This document shows positions 6,450 through 7,840 of a stretch of DNA of 7,840 nt, piece after piece. The notes under the pieces were generated by a model, which saw only the letters and a program-made list of their open reading frames with translations, was not told the DNA's origin and ran no database searches. Source of the stretch: an uncultured Achromobacter sp. (GTDB lineage: Bacteria; Pseudomonadota; Gammaproteobacteria; Burkholderiales; Burkholderiaceae_B); contig CAJYKY010000113.1 in the NCBI GenBank assembly GCA_913775005.1, positions 1 to 7,840 of the forward strand, read 5' to 3'. Both the position numbers and the translations under genes were made by a program. Each line of letters opens with the position of its first letter. Positions within the stretch are counted from its first letter, which is position 1.

Positions 6450-6481
6450 ATTACAGCGCTTGATCTCCCCCCCGGCGGCAA
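6450..6481 (-). promoter_or_regulatory. Candidate pilus promoter with a G7 run in its spacer
   Basis: On the - strand TTGCCG (6481-6476, 4/6 to TTGACA) and TGTAAT (6455-6450, 5/6 to TATAAT) are separated by 20 nt that include seven consecutive G (6473-6467). It would give a leader of roughly 55-60 nt. The spacer is longer than the 17-nt optimum, so an activator or a shorter G run may be needed. This is prediction by eye only. Confidence 0.35.
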
Positions 6482-6494
6482 GCAGCCACGCCAG

Positions 6495-6525
6495 ATACTA
6501 GGCGCGCTCAAAGGCAAAAGGCCAA
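6495..6525 (-). promoter_or_regulatory. Alternative weak promoter candidate for the pilus operon
   Basis: On the - strand TTGGCC (6525-6520) and TAGTAT (6500-6495) are separated by 19 nt; each box matches the sigma70 consensus at 4 of 6 positions. It is a competing candidate to the G7 promoter. Confidence 0.22.
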
Positions 6526-6631
6526 CGCGAAAACACATCGACACTGCAAATCGTAGTAGTACGAAAATCGCTGGTAGGCACTCGGATTGTTTCGATGCTG
6601 GATGCGCATCGGAGGGGCGGAATTCAGACGT

Positions 6632-6667
6632 AAAAAAACCCCGCGGCCGGGAGGGCCTGCGGGGTTT
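6632..6667 (-). terminator. Rho-independent terminator of ychF
   Basis: Reading the - strand, arm AAACCCCGC (6667-6659) pairs with GCGGGGTTT (6644-6636). An inner GGCC/GGCC extension (6657-6654 with 6648-6645), one bulged base (6658) and a 5-nt loop (6653-6649) complete the stem. A run of seven T follows (6638-6632, its first three bases also closing the stem). It lies 35 nt after the ychF stop and should insulate the pilus operon from ychF transcription. Confidence 0.9.
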
Positions 6668-6701
6668 CGGGCGCGGTGAACGCGGTGGGATGAGTGACGC
6701 T

Positions 6702-7793
<1,092 letters not shown>

Positions 7794-7840
7794 GGGAATC
7801 CTGTGTAAGTACGGTATTGAGCGTTAACGTTCTAGTTTAC

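Larger units (their letters stand above)
6387..6701. other. 315-bp intergenic region between ychF and the pilus operon
   Basis: No protein gene is credible here. Reading toward the pilus operon it holds the ychF terminator (6632-6667), a perfect 10-bp palindrome GATGCGCATC (6601-6610), a less GC-rich stretch (about 6501-6590), two weak sigma70-like promoter candidates, a C7/G7 run (6467-6473) and a tandem duplication at the ribosome site. This is the only place for a promoter of the pilus operon, since all downstream gaps are 27 nt or less. Confidence 0.7.

Noticed and set aside
7794..7840. Promoter for ychF
   Set aside because: No convincing pair of -35/-10 boxes is visible in the 47 bases available, and the region is cut by the window edge.

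Overview
The window is GC-rich with a strong G/C third-position bias. Gene content and protein style point to a beta-proteobacterium of the Alcaligenaceae (Achromobacter/Bordetella group). That placement is inferred from sequence style, not from a database match. No rRNA, tRNA, CRISPR array, insertion sequence or phage gene is visible.

Left end (about 1-953, + strand): the C-terminal part of a DHA2-type (EmrB/QacA-like) MFS drug transporter is followed after 3 nt by a MarR-family regulator with a TTG start. This looks like the end of an efflux operon with its own regulator. A perfect 11-bp hairpin spanning the marR stop codon lies between this operon and the convergent fimbrial operon.

Centre (964-6386, - strand): a compact five-gene archaic chaperone-usher pilus operon of the Csu / spore-coat-U (SCPU) type. 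In transcription order it holds a major pilin-like SCPU protein (6386-5844), a second SCPU subunit (5818-5294), a periplasmic chaperone (5278-4499), an outer-membrane usher (4494-2140) and a two-domain SCPU tip/adhesin-like protein (2112-964). Gaps are 4-27 nt. The expected path is Sec export of the subunits, capture by the chaperone, and donor-strand-exchange assembly through the usher, with the two-domain protein at the tip. The operon has one small pilin fewer than the six-gene Acinetobacter csuA/B-A-B-C-D-E layout.

Right end (6387-7840): a 315-bp spacer carries a candidate fimbrial promoter and the rho-independent terminator of ychF. The ychF gene (7793-6702, - strand) is a complete conserved housekeeping P-loop ATPase/GTPase.

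The most unusual features are two. The first is a 72-bp in-frame 12-bp repeat array at the very start of the tip-protein gene, encoding five Cys-x-Arg-x units ahead of the signal peptide and made largely of perfectly alternating purine-pyrimidine DNA. The second is a 7-bp G/C homopolymer inside the spacer of a candidate fimbrial promoter, reminiscent of Bordetella fim phase variation. Otherwise the window holds well-known families, and I do not see an entirely new system.
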